In this document: positions 26,701 to 37,161 of the stretch, in pieces
How the letters are laid out: each line of letters starts with the position of its first letter
Position numbering within the stretch: position 1 is the first letter of the stretch
Assembly (NCBI RefSeq): GCF_965363235.1
Contig: NC_134842.1
Location: 32,798,958 to 32,862,957 of the forward strand
Reading direction: 5' to 3'
From: Mytilus galloprovincialis
Lineage: Eukaryota; Mollusca; Bivalvia; Mytilida; Mytilidae
Length of the DNA stretch: 64,000 bases
The notes under the pieces: model-generated
Databases searched by the model: none
Told to the model about the DNA's origin: nothing
Seen by the model: only the letters and a program-made list of their open reading frames with translations
Program-made: the position numbers and the translations under genes

Positions 26701-29700
26701 GTACAGAATTTTCTTTTTCATATGTTTTGTATCTAAATTTAGAAATATTTGTTTTAATATATAATTGAAATTGTTAAATCAAAGTGCTGGATAGCACCTC
26801 TGGAAAGTTTGCAACTATATATGTGTATTATTTTAAATAGGTCATGTAGGTTATAGACGTGTATTATTTCAAATATGTATTTAATCACAGTTTTGATTTT
26901 TCAAACTAAACTATTGTCTTGCCAGCAATTTCCAAAATACACTTTTTAGGCCCCATTTATGGGCATTATGTTTTCTGGTCTGTGCGTCCGTCCGTCCGTC
27001 CATTCATCTGTCTGTCCCATTCAGGTTAAAGTTTTTGGTCGAGGTAGTTTTTGATTAAGTTGAAGTCCAATCAATTTGAAACTTAGTACACACTAGAACA
27101 CACCCGTGATATCTTGGGTCTGTGACTGAATTAAAGTATATAACTATGCGTAAGCCTTATTTTAGTATTGGGATTGTCATCTGATAAAGTCATGCAGTAT
27201 ATAAGATGCACAGTTTTCTCTGCTTTCAAAATCTTTCTGTTTGAATCCGTCAACCTGGATCTTATCAATTATTGGTAATATTAATTACTGCTGACAAATT
27301 GGACCTCGTTATTTTAGTATTACAGAAGTTCCCTATGATTTAATCTTTCTAAATTAAATGCCAAATTACAGTTTTTACTCCATTTTCACAGTCCACTGAA
27401 CATAGAAAATGATAGTGCAGATGGGGCATGCGTGTACTATGGACACATTCTTGTTTATACTTCTAAATTTTAAGACTGTTTTAATTTCACCTGATAAATG
27501 TATAACCGAAGAAAGCTACAAGTCAAACTTATATATAAGGGTATATATACTTGATAGGGTAAACTGAAAATTTCACCCCTTTACAACTAGAATGGTAAAA
27601 GTGACGCCAACAAAATTCAAGCTTGACTTGTGGTTTGTGGTTATAAGCATTGCGTATAAGTTTCATAAAATTTGGTTCAGGAAAACTAAAGAAAGAAAAC
27701 AGAAATCAAGTTTGGGATGTATGGATGTACGTACAAGTAAGGGACGTACATACTTATAGAAATCAAAGCGCTGTAAGCGCTGAAGGCAGTTAACCAAAAA
27801 CCAAGGCAACCGTAATTATGAAAACCGTGGCAATGTTGCCTCAACATTAAACATTCATATATAGTACATTCATGTTTATCTAATGATTTATTGCAAATAG
27901 TCTACTCTATATGTTATCAAGGTTTCAAAAGCAATGCATATATCAATGTATATTTTTTATGGTGAGTCTGCAGTGGTACAAGTTCCCAATGATTGCAGTT
28001 GTTCTACTTGGTAGTTAACCTTGGTTTTATTTGACTGCTAGAAGTTCAATTTGACTTAGTATAAACATGTAATAGTATGAATGGACTAGTTTCCCTGGAA
28101 AGAAAACTGAGTGTGTGTTCTATAGTACAAAAGTTATGAGACACGAATCAGACAAATGTTCACTACAACAGGGATCAAAGGTGAGGTCTGACTGACCTGC
28201 CAATAGTAAATGTAAATGATTTGTTATTTTGTCCCATACATATGAATATATATAATTTAGGGGTGGGGATCTCAACGGCTTTCAAGTTCTCAAACAGGTA
28301 GGGGTCAGCAGAGGATTTAGGGGGGCAGGGGCCCGGCCCCCCTTTTTGGGAAAAAAATTGATTGTTTATATAGGGAATCACTGAAGCGTGACTGGAGCGG
28401 GCCCCACTTTTGAAAATTTCTGGATCCGCCACTGGGGGTAGGATGACCCTAGGGACTTCCCCTACATTTCATTTTATTTGCTATATCGTCCCAAACATGA
28501 ATATATATGGTTTAGGGGTGGGGATCTCATTGGTTTCCAAGTTCTCAAACAGGAGGGGTAGGGTGACCCCAGGGACTCCCCCTATATTTCATTTATTAGT
28601 TATATTGGCCCATACATGAATATATATTGTTTTGGTGTGGGGATCTCGACCGTTTCCAAGTTCTCAAACAGGAGGGTTGGGGTGACCACAGGGACTTCCC
28701 CTATATTTCATTTGATTTGTTATATTATTTATAATTTTATTGTTATATATATGGTTTAGAGGTAAGGATCTTGACCATTTCCAAGTTCTCAAACAGGAGG
28801 GTGAACAGTGACCTCAGGGACTCCCCTATCTTTCATTTGAATTGTTATATTGTCCCGTACATGAATATATACGGTTAAGGGGTGGCGATCTCAACGGGTT
28901 TTAAATTCTCAAACAGGAGGGGGATGGGGTGACCCAAGGGACTCCCCCTATATTTCATCTGATTTGTTATATTGTCCCATACATGAATATATATCGTTTA
29001 GGGGTGGGGATCTCGAACATTTTTTTAAATTCTAAAACAGGAGGGGTGGGGTGACCCCCAGCGACTCTTCCTATATTTCATTTGATTACACCCCTTAAAT
29101 TTGCAAAGCATGTGTTGTTCTCAGCTTAATAAAGAATATTCCGATAATTTTACCTCAAATTTTTTTTAGCCTCGCTCTGCTCGGCAAAAATTTAAGTTTG
29201 CGCCCGTCCTAACCTAAAATCCTGGATCTGCCCCTCATATGGTTTAGGGGTGGGGACAAAGAATGCCACCTATATATCATATGATTTACTTACATTAAGG
29301 TATATATAATATAGTTGCATTATTTGTGAAAATAAAGAAAGAAACTTTCCGCTACTTTAATCTGAGACTACTATAGTAGTCTCAGCTTTAATTGATCCTT
29401 CAAAATTGAGAAAAACAAATAACCCTTCGAAATTGCAGTAATATGTTTACACTTTAAAAGCATCTCACATGCATTATCATCATTTATTATTTATAAAGAA
29501 AATTTAGACTGTGACCATGAACATGTATATTGTTAGATATACTGTTTTCAGCTGTCACTTTGTATTGGATTTTTAAATTAAAATTTGTCAAAAAGTAATT
29601 TTGAGTTTCTGAATAAAATATTTTTCTGCTTTTTCTTTCTTTTACATATATCTTTTGGTTTACAATTCCAGTGTTTATATTCATTTACCATGCATAGATG

Positions 29701-32700
29701 TATTTTTTCACCTGCTTGGATTTATTTTGTAAATGATCGCCTAACCCGGAATTTTACCCTTATCCGCTTCCGGAATCGGATCCGATATTGTAAAATTTTG
29801 TCTTCACGGCCGCCATTGTTATGTGTTTACAATGTTGTTTTTGTCAATCAGATATGATTTTTAAAAACTCGAATTTATACAATATTTGTCGGTGATTTTC
29901 TGTATAAAGCTAGCGGTTGAACAAAATGAACATCGCTGTCATGAATAATAATGATAAAAATAAGTTTTTAGCTCGTTTAATTGGAGACTTTGGTGAACAT
30001 GGTAAAAAGGTTTGCATAGTAATTTCTTATTTTCTTTCAAGTGGAAGGTGACTACGTCGGGCGTGGCTAGAAACCAACTATCCTATTCGAAATTCCGCTT
30101 GCAAAAGTGGAAGGTCGCGGATCTCGGACCACCGCTTATTTACACACCTGCCTCCAAATTGAAAAGCTACGGAAATTTCTTTTTCTAATTTGACATTGCC
30201 GCCAACAGCATGAACAGTTGAACTTATTATATAATAGACTACTGACGTAGTTGTACTACGTATTGATGACAAACAATATTCCTACGACTTTTGTCATTTG
30301 GGAAATCTAAACTACTTGTCTTAAGAGATTTTCGGCGATTAAATATTTCGTACAATTGTTCTTTGACATCTTAGCTAAAAGCACAAGTCATAATGAACTA
30401 CACAATGATTCTTAATAAGCACTACTTCCTATGTGTAACTTTAAAACTTTTGGATAAATCGACGATCATTTAAGTTTTTTCTGGTCATATTTTTTGTAAT
30501 CCAGAATAAAAAGTATTAAACAAGTGTCCAATTAGTTATATATAACATAATAGCGAGCTAGATAATAACAATGGCAAGTATTTCAGCATTTATTGGGTAG
30601 AACACAAATCTAGGGTGCTCGCATAATGCAGCTTAACTGCATAAAAAACAAGGATACAACTCATTATGGTGGGGGAATAACAATAGTAGTATGACCTCAG
30701 GAATAAAAAGTTTATATACACTAGATTCATACAATGTTGATCTGAGGTGCTTATAACCCTACAACACGTTTTAGTTTCTGCTGTGTAATCACCATTGAGG
30801 CAATGTTTTTTGAATTTTTTGTTTTGAGCCATTTATTTGATATACTAGTAATCATTGTATCAGTCTTAGGACGACACATTGTTAATTATACATGTAGGTC
30901 AATCTTAAAGAATTTTACTGCCCCAGGAAGTGTGAGGATAAAAAGTTCTGGATCCGCTACTGCATTGTTAAGCACTAAGAAAGTCAGTTTGCTAGTACAA
31001 TGTACATGGCCCGTGACAAATGTTATTAAATAATTTTTTACAGCACTTGTCTTTAGCTTGATCTCCGTCTTGATACACTGAACTATAATATTCTAAGAAG
31101 TAGATGATGACTCGGTTGCTTTTAAATTATACTGATGCTATGATACTTATTGTCATTAAAACGTTTTTTCTGATGTCTGTTGTCAGTTTGATGCACTTGA
31201 GCATGCTGAACAAGTGAAGGTCCTCATATCCACATTGGAATGTGAAACATTTAGTATTCAAATAACAGAAGTTTTCAAATGATGTTTGCTGGGAACAGTA
31301 TATCTAACATAATAATATATATGTTCCTGATGTTTGGCATCAAAACTTTCAGATCGATGTCAGTTTTGACAAAAACAATGCACTTTTCTATTAACACAAT
31401 GATTAAAGCCGGTATTTACCTTATTTACATTTCTTGGCGTGAGACATAAGCCATATAATTATCGATTATTTTATATTCTATCACCTGTGTATTGTTAAAT
31501 AAATCAAACCATTATCACTTGTCAATTATCCGACAACTTGGTCAAATATCAACTTGTTCTCGCATACCGGACTCTTTCGATATTCTCGGGCTTTTACATA
31601 TTCAATAATAAACAGTTGTAAATATCATACATAGTAAAAAAATAGTGTGGGAAAATGTTCATTCATGAAATATTCATGAATGAAACGCTGCCTCGCGTAG
31701 ATTTCTTTTGATTTTCTTCAGCCAATGGCCGATCCGCAAAGTAGTTTTGTGATACTTATTTGCAAAATGAAGTTAAATTCATCTGAATTGTCGGTAAACA
31801 TTTATTCCTTTTTTATTCAAGCTGTAATCTTTTCAAAAGAGTAGCAACTCAAAATAACCAAGAACCAGAATTCGAACACTAGTACTACATTATCTTGGAG
31901 CAGAACATTGCGATAGTCTGTCTCACTGGAAGTTGAGGCCGACGCCTATGGAAAGTAGCTATAGCAAGCTATAGCAAACTTTCCAAAAAATCAACAGGAG
32001 TTATTACCCTTTATAGTCATTTTTTAACTCGACTCGTACAGATTTGAGAAAAGGTATCATCTAATGCTATCTAAATGCAAATTGTGAATTTTTCATTTGC
32101 AAAACTATCGGGTCAGAACTTTGTTAAAACAAAGAAAAATATCGTACAAATTTCCATATTAATTTTATCACAGACGTCAATGCACATTTGACAACAAATG
32201 ATGCTTCACCTCCCTTGTATCTTATTTGCTGATTATGGACAAACAGCAACATTTTTGAAGAGGCCTGTAATTTGGTCAACCTTTATTCCTACCTTATCAA
32301 CTTGCTTTTCCAATTTATTTAGTACCTTTTCCTCTTTAGATGAAGGTTTCTTCCATAGCCTTTTAAAGACATCTTTCCCTGCTTCAAAATCATCAGCTCT
32401 GCAACACACTAAAACAGCCTGAAATAATATATAATAAAGTAAATATCAAGGCTATTATGTATGCCTTGTATATATGCAAACAGGGTCTTTGACAATCTTG
32501 GCAACCAACTCAATTCTTGCACTGATAAAAAGGTAAAATCTAACAAGTTAATATTAGTACCTACTATTAAATTGTACTCTATAACTGACTTTCAAGTTAT
32601 AAAATTGTTCAAACGTTTTGATCATTCATAACAGATGTTAAAGAAGTATAATGTTCTGTATATATATTTTCAAGGAAGCTAAGAGTTCCGAATGGTGAAG

Positions 32701-35700
32701 TTTAAATAATCCCTAAAAAGTTGTAAATTTTTTGGACGCCATCACAATTGGTTATTTCACAAATTATATAAGATATGTGTCTAATGTCGTAACTTCAATC
32801 CTGTTCCCTTTTAACAAATGTGACCTAATGAATTACCTGGTTTGCAATAACATGAGCAACAAGACGGATGCCACATGTGGAGCAAGATATGCTTATCCTT
32901 CAAGAGCATCTGAGATCACCCCCAGTAAATTATGATGGGTTAGTGTTGCTTAGTCTTTATTTTTCTATGTTGTGTCTTGTGTACTTTTGTTTCTGTCTTT
33001 TTCTTTTTCATTTCGTTATCAGTTTATATTTAATCTATAAGCTTTGAATGCCCTCTTTTTCAGATCAAATTGTCTGCCACATTTATATTTTTTTGTTTGA
33101 TTGAAAGCCATGTATACAGTCTGCACCAAAAACTTTTTCAACTACTAGTCCGAAGATCAATATTCTGACATTTTTCTTATTGGGCCATGCAAAGTTTTGT
33201 AAAAACTTACTAGTCCGAATGAAATTTTACTAGTCTGGGGCATCGGACTAGTGGCTAACCGTGCTGACTGTGTATAATTGTCACATGTGTTGTCTATTCT
33301 GTTATACTTATATGACAGAATACTCACAAAACAATTTTACAAATCAGATGTAGTACTGTAAATTCAGAAATTAATGCGAGGTTTTTATTATTGCGAAAAA
33401 TGCGACTGAGTTGTAAACGCAATAATTAAAACTCGCATTTTGAAATATTTTATATGAATTTAACAGGATTTTTCTCAAAATCGTAAAAATTAAAATCGCA
33501 TTTAAGTCTAAAATGACAAAATCGCAATAATAAATGCACACAATAATTTCTGAATTTACAGTAAAATAATAATTCATATAAAACTGGTGTACCATCATGA
33601 CCATTGAAGAATGCATTGTACCCTAAAAAAAATCTATTTTTGAGATGTACAGGCCAGTATATTGTTTCACAAACACCTAAATAATTTGTTCTCCCCAGAA
33701 TTACAGTGCTGTACTTGTGGTAACCATGCAATTTCAGATTTATTCATCTTGTATTTATTTGACCTTCACCTGTTTCTTGACAGAGGTTCTCATGGACTCT
33801 AAACAATTGGCATGTTTTTTCCCCACGAGTGGTTCAATACTATCAATATTCTTTAGAGCTTCTTCTAATGCTGTTATATCACTGTTGACACTATAACGAG
33901 TTGTATGGTCACTGCCATCAGATAATCGACATAAAAACAACAAAATCTGAACTTTCTGTTTTCTCTCTGTGGTAATCATGCATGGCTGGGTTACTATCCC
34001 TGCAAGTAAATTACAAGGTCAAATTGCTTATTTCTCTAACCTTAATTACCTAAAAAAAAAATTTCTTAAACCTTTTGTTAATATAAACATATAAATAATC
34101 AAGTTTCGGGTTAATATTTAGCACTCATGTATAAATTGGCTCATAATGGAACAGTAGCTCTAGGTTCTGCAAGATATTTTTTCAGGTAAATATGGTGACC
34201 CTTCAGGTGTAGACTGAGCCTTTCAGATCTGAAGCTGGCATGTCAGTAACAACTACAATGTAGTAGTCCTTTGTTGATTTATATTGATCTTGTCATTTTG
34301 TGCAATTTTCTTCTGTTACCTATTCTAACATTGGACAATTAGATTTCTTTTAAACCAAGTTTAATCATGTTAATAGTGTGTATTGCTATCTATTTGTTTA
34401 TTCAACATTAGGTAGAATTGTACAGGTTTTGCAGGTGGGAGGATTGAAATCTTTCTAAGATTTTCTCACTGTGCTAAAAACCTATTGTTGGCCCCAGGCT
34501 GTTTTGCTCTTTGGTCTGGTTGTTGTCTCTTTGTCTTAGACACTTTCCCTGTTTCTAGTCTCAATTTTAATCACACGATCTTGCCACATGTAAATACATG
34601 CATCATTTGCATGGGTGCATAAATGCTGTTTAAATTACAAGTGCATTGTAAATTATTAGCTGCAACTTTGTTTATATCATGATCATGACCATATGTACAT
34701 GATGTATGTATGTATGTACTTCGAGATTCCGCCAATTTAGACGCACCCCTTGATTGACTGCAAGGGTACAGCGGATCCATGTACACTCCCTAAGAATGGA
34801 GATCTAGATGTGTCCTTTACAAAATTATCCCACCATCAGAACAAACCCCACCCAACACCGCCCAAGGGAGCGTGTAGGACACCGGGAAGTCTGTTATTAT
34901 GGATCATAAGAATCAGAGAAAGGTTACCATCCATTAAAATTAAATTAAATAAACAACTAAGTATAACAAATTCAATGCACAAAAATGGCTGTGTTTACAA
35001 TTAGGTTACACAATTTGAGTAAAGAAAAAATGGTTCAGTCAGATATTTGGAAGGCCTAGTTCCACTAGATATATAAAAGCATTGTGTATTTTGGAAAGAA
35101 TAATAGTTTGAAAGATCAACTTCAAGTAAAGACTAACATGACTAAAAGAGGTTGTAAACATTGCCATATTTGTCTAGTGGTTAAGACCGATGGTTACAGT
35201 GCTGAAGGTCCCGAGTTCGATTCTCACTCGGGGTGCTAAAAATCTCAGTACATTAGAAGGGTAATTTTCACCCTCTCACACACATCTCTGGTACCCAGAC
35301 CGGAGTTTAAACTAGAATGGGTACGTTGGGGGCCTCGGTTGGTCAAAGTGTCCCTACTTTGACCTGGAGATCAACCTTCTGATATCTCTCTGGTTTGTCT
35401 GTTTCCACCGAGTGGCCCGGTGGTTCTCTCCGAGTACTTCGGCTTCCTCCACCACAATAACAGACTTCCCGGTGTCCTAGCACTCCCTTTGTGTTGAATT
35501 GGGTGGGGATTGGTTGTCCTTGAAAAAATAGTTGTCGTATAAATATACGTTAGTGACACATCTCCATTAATCCCGTTAGGGAGTGTACATGGATGCCACT
35601 GTACCCTCGCAGCTTTCGAGGGGTTCTTCGGATATCGGAGGCATTTACCAGAACATACATACATACATATGGTGAACCTTAATTCAATTTCTATATCATT

Positions 35701-35833
35701 TAGTACATTGAATAAAATCTCTAGTTGTCTGTAAGTCTATGTTGTTTGTACTTGAGAATTCCTTCCAAGCACGTTGGTATGAATAATCTAAAATCCAACT
35801 ATTAACTCTTTCCGCTTCTAATGTTCCCGCCAT
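17476..35833 (-). CDS. TERF: Telomere repeat-binding factor (TRFH + telobox Myb), complete ten-exon gene
   Basis: This is a shelterin-type protein that binds double-stranded TTAGGG repeats as a dimer. Exons on the minus strand are 35833-35707, 33999-33770, 32418-32293, 24875-24726, 22487-22429, 22068-21960, 21089-21023, 19165-19135, 18556-18480 and 17750-17476. All have AG/GT borders, all phases agree, and the total is 1251 nt (416 aa). Residues about 10-230 form the TRFH domain; human TRF1-like landmarks are VNSWILDYSYQRAWKEF, QILLFLCRL, AVLVCCRADDFEAGKDVF and SFSIPYLLQ. A basic LRKRRSGRQ stretch (301-309) may be an NLS. Residues 349-402 are a Myb domain with Trp356, Trp376 and Trp396 and the telobox VQLKDRW. 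There is almost no acidic or basic N-terminal domain, so TRF1 versus TRF2 cannot be assigned. The start ATG has A at -3 and G at +4. The weakest border is the exon 1 donor (CAAT|gtacta). Confidence 0.92.
18480..18556 (-). CDS. TERF: TRF exon 9: basic linker
   Basis: Encodes LRKRRSGRQTSTPKKFDNGISDDES, a basic then acidic linker between TRFH and Myb; the first block is a plausible nuclear localisation signal. Borders are cag/gtaagt. Confidence 0.85.
19300..19480. repeat. Dispersed repeat with 'gcataagtttcataa' phrases
   Basis: A single diverged copy of the family seen in tandem at 23880-24400 and again at about 27570-27690 ('aaagggacataaatca', 'ttgtgttgcaataagcat', 'gtataagtttcataa'). Confidence 0.45.
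19515..20373. mobile_element. Short-TIR element with 168-bp core tandem repeats and a GGAC microsatellite
   Basis: Core units start at CAAGTGTTCGGTAAACAGG at 19566, 19734, 19902, 19963 and 20131. Spacing is 168 bp except for one deleted 61-bp unit. The last unit decays into (GGAC)n/(CTGA) simple sequence at 20274-20330. The element ends in GCGGGGGTAT, which is the complement of ATACCCCCGC near its left end. This resembles bivalve 'pearl'-like or Helentron-derived elements. Long ORFs across it are repeat artefacts. It lies in TRF intron 7 (between exons 8 and 7). Confidence 0.75.
21690..21898. mobile_element. Small TIR element, about 209 bp, TGGTTCCAGT ends
   Basis: The left end has ATGTGTGGTTCCAGT and the right end its near complement ACTGGAACCACGCATAT. 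The inside is a T-rich tract with three 'gggtaggtagg'-like blocks. It lies in TRF intron 6. Confidence 0.6.
22620..22830. repeat. Dispersed repeat with 'gagccttggctcac', forward copy
   Basis: This shares 'ggaagatgtggt.tgagtgc', 'gagacaactctccatccaaataacaa', 'ggccttcaacac.gagccttggctcac' and 'aattactagtgtaaaac' with 46960-47170 almost in full, and in part with 4590-4735 and 12655-13525. It lies in TRF intron 4. Confidence 0.7.
23880..24400. repeat. Degenerate 140-155-bp tandem repeat, about four units
   Basis: Units share 'ggtaataagcattgtgtataagtttcataacatttg' phrases (in pieces) at about 23920, 24070, 24228 and 24360, and 'tttgtaaaggggcataactctagaatggtt'. It lies in TRF intron 4, just beyond the exon-derived minisatellite. 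Confidence 0.65.
24451..24755 (-). repeat. 52-bp minisatellite built from the TRF exon 4 end and its splice donor
   Basis: Six units start at 24451, 24503, 24555, 24607, 24659 and 24710 (52, 52, 52, 52, 51 bp). The last unit is the real exon border: on the minus strand 32 nt of exon 4 end in CTGCAG, followed by the donor gtattta. The five other copies lie in intron 4, and each keeps both the exon-like part and the GT donor. Using the next donor downstream would add 51 nt but bring an in-frame TAA after six codons. Confidence 0.88.
24726..24875 (-). CDS. TERF: TRF exon 4: TRFH helices
   Basis: Encodes residues 162-211, including NAVENLQKVIASNDKDHSY and SFSIPYLLQ, equivalent to helices of the TRFH fold. 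Its 3' end is the origin of the 52-bp minisatellite that follows it in intron 4. Confidence 0.88.
25024..25694. mobile_element. Non-autonomous piggyBac-type element, 671 bp
   Basis: The element begins CCCTTTCGCCGATGAG and ends with the imperfect complement ATCGGTGAAAGGG. TTAA lies directly outside both ends (25020-25023 and 25695-25698), the target specificity of piggyBac. Just inside the left end, 'gatgagtcccg.tttaccgggat' occurs twice as small palindromic subterminal repeats. No transposase ORF. It lies in TRF intron 3. Confidence 0.82.
25845..26300 (+). mobile_element. Core-repeat/microsatellite element, copy A
   Basis: It starts 'aacaagaatgtgtccaaag' and contains two core units of about 170 bp ('attagaaagatcatctcataagc', 'ttcaagttgattggacttcag'). 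A GGAC-rich microsatellite (26215-26250) follows, and it ends in 'gcccctctactatcgtaggtggggc', a hairpin. No ORF. Confidence 0.75.
26945..27465 (-). mobile_element. Core-repeat/microsatellite element, copy B, reversed and interrupted
   Basis: Same family as 25845-26300 in the opposite orientation: it starts with a 'ccccatttatgggca' end and a CCGT microsatellite, and ends with 'gtactatggacacattcttgttta'. About 230 bp of unrelated sequence (roughly 27100-27330) replace or interrupt the core. With copy A it forms an inverted pair about 650 bp apart in TRF intron 3. Confidence 0.7.
28255..29080. repeat. About 120-bp tandem repeat, six units, with an insertion
   Basis: The phrase CAAGTTCTCAAACAGG or its variants occurs at 28283, 28538, 28657, 28782, 28902 and 29027. 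Spacings are 119-125 bp except for the first gap of 255, which is explained by the 129-bp element at 28306-28434 plus its target duplication. Units also share 'ggtttaggggtggggatctc' and 'gactccccctatatttcat'. It lies in TRF intron 3. Confidence 0.8.
28306..28434. mobile_element. 129-bp CAG...CTG element inserted in the 120-bp array
   Basis: It starts CAGCAGAGGAT and ends ATCCGCCACTG, an imperfect inverted repeat related to the CAGTGGCGG ends of 54677-54857. GGGGT flanks both sides as a direct repeat (28301-28305, 28435-28439). A GC-rich palindrome (GGGGCCCGGCCCC) lies inside. Because the surrounding array gives the empty-site sequence, the insertion is well defined. Confidence 0.7.
29767..29820 (+). 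promoter_or_regulatory. Promoter-like ETS and YY1 sites
   Basis: CTTCCGG (29767-29773, an ETS core on the other strand) and GCCGCCATTGTT (29809-29820, YY1-like) lie 106-160 bases before the ATG of the small nested gene. Such pairs are common at TATA-less animal promoters. CpG density rises locally in otherwise AT-rich DNA. Confidence 0.4.
29926..31282 (+). CDS. Possible two-exon gene for a 59-aa protein nested in TRF intron 3
   Basis: I do not recognise this gene. Exon 1 (29926-30009) encodes 28 residues beginning MNIAVMNNNDKNKFLARL and ends AAG|gtttgc. Exon 2 (31187-31282) follows a good acceptor (tgttgtcag) and encodes FDALEHAEQVKVLISTLE and 13 more residues before TGA. Both exons meet at phase 0. 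The joined product has no low-complexity bias except the Asn run and looks like a helical small protein. Support is the promoter-like region just upstream and the phase match; against it are its shortness and the weak donor. It could instead be part of a larger alternatively spliced gene. Confidence 0.4.
33112..33278. mobile_element. Small TIR element, about 167 bp
   Basis: The left end reads TATACAGTCTGCACC and the right end its imperfect complement GTGCTGACTGTGTATA. 'ctagtccga' phrases repeat inside. It lies in TRF intron 2. Confidence 0.5.
33354..33563. mobile_element. 210-bp MITE with perfect 20-bp TIRs
   Basis: It starts TACTGTAAATTCAGAAATTA and ends with the exact complement of those 20 bases. 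The inside has repeated 'gcgaaaaatgcga', 'aaatcgca' and 'caataataa' phrases. It lies in TRF intron 2 and has no ORF. Confidence 0.85.
34690..34905 (-). mobile_element. 5'-truncated SINE copy, reversed
   Basis: On the minus strand it matches the 3' half of the SINE at 35165-35670: 'ataacagacttcccggtgtcct', 'gggagtgtacatggat', 'ctgtaccctTgcag', then a (CATA)n tail. The tRNA-like head is absent. It lies in TRF intron 1. Confidence 0.7.
35165..35670 (+). mobile_element. tRNA-derived SINE, about 505 bp
   Basis: The head has a pol III A box (TAGTGGTTAAG, about 35175) and B box (GAGTTCGATTC, about 35213). A body containing 'gtccctactttgacctgga' and the 3' part shared with 34690-34905 follow, ending in (CATA)n. 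It is in TRF intron 1, ending about 35 bases from the exon 1 donor, and opposes the gene. I cannot assign a named SINE family. Confidence 0.75.
35707..35833 (-). CDS. TERF: TRF exon 1: start codon and first TRFH helix
   Basis: Encodes residues 1-42 beginning MAGTLEAERVNSWILDYSYQ. VNSWILDY...RAWKEF aligns with the first helix of vertebrate TRFH domains. The start lies in AAGATGGCGG, a YY1-type motif often found over start codons of TATA-less genes. Confidence 0.85.
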
Positions 35834-36746
35834 CTTTATTGTAAATCCAGAGCCAACTGCGTATGACGAAGAATCAAATCCGGATTAGAAGGTAAGTAAA
35901 CATCTCCTAGTACTAGGTCTTGTTAATTTTATTTAGACTGAAATAAATTGCTTAGCTTCAGTTCAAATATTATCCCAAATTCCTATATCATTTCATATAA
36001 AATCATGTTTAAAACAATGGTATTAGTACTAAATCGATGTATTTTCTTTCTTGTGTATGAGCTTCCTATCTAAGGAACACCCCGTACTGGGTAATCAGGA
36101 GTATTTACAGGAGTGGGTAAATCAAAGATTTATTTTATATTTTTAAAAGTTAATTAAAATATGGGTTAGAAAGAAAAAAAAAAGACAAAGGTAAAAATAA
36201 CCGATAAAATAAAATAGTGTAAAAAAGGTCCAGTAGACGTGCTCTGTACATATGGTGGAAAGGTTAAGAGATAAAAATACCAATCAATTGGGGATGGAAA
36301 ATATTCACAGAGGATTAAAAAATGTACATGTTTGGAGACATAAAATCTAAAAATCATCTTATCCAACACAAGTAAAAAATAAATACTTGATTAAGTACGA
36401 AAAGTCACTAAAAGTGCATTGTCTATAATATTCATTCCTTGAATTCACATACTTCCATTTGAATTTCACTTGATTTCTAAATTCTTTAGAAGCTGTTACA
36501 TAAGCGGCAGATATGTATTTTGTAATGTTTGATGTTCAGAAGTCTCTGGTCAGTGACTCGACATTCATCTTCTGGGTTTTACTGAGGTTTTGCAGATTGT
36601 TGAACACTGAAAAATCAAGCAAAAGTGCTACAATGTTTTGGTTGATGTTAAAGAGTTGTTCCCATCCTTTGCAGCCTATGATATTTGTGACTAAACTGGA
36701 CCCCTGTTGTGTTCACTTATCGCTACACTGACAACAGGTATGGCCT

Positions 36747-36780
36747 AAATCCCGTGGTCAGAATTCTGACCACGGGATTT
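36747..36780. repeat. Perfect 34-bp palindrome
   Basis: AAATCCCGTGGTCAGAA is followed immediately by its exact reverse complement, with no loop. It lies just beyond the likely 3' end of the LINE. No function is known to me; it may be a foldback element remnant. Confidence 0.8.
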
Positions 36781-37161
36781 AATAATTCGACGAGACTAGT
36801 ACATCATGGGCTATGTTTAATGATTATGTATTATACTGATAGCAAATCAAAGAAAAAATAGCACATTTATTACCCTACTGAGTTCTTAAAGGAACAAAAG
36901 ATACCGACTCAGTTTGTCAAGAACATGTTAACACGCTCGTTGGTCATTTATCTGCGCTACTACCATGGGGTTAATTAACAGATACTTGTTTATTTTGCGG
37001 CATCGCAGTATTAACATTTAAGGTCAATTTCCTATCACTTTAATTGGCCAATTTTATTAGCGAATCGTTGAATTTGTAAGACTCGTCCAATTAATGCCAA
37101 TGTGACAATAGCTCCAACCCGTTCCTTCGGTGCGAAGCTGTAGATAGAACGGCGGACCAGT

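Noticed and set aside
35882..35905. A plus-strand splice-donor-like site (aag|gtaagt) just outside TRF exon 1, suggesting a divergent gene
   Set aside because: No plus-strand start codon frame or downstream exon could be linked to it.
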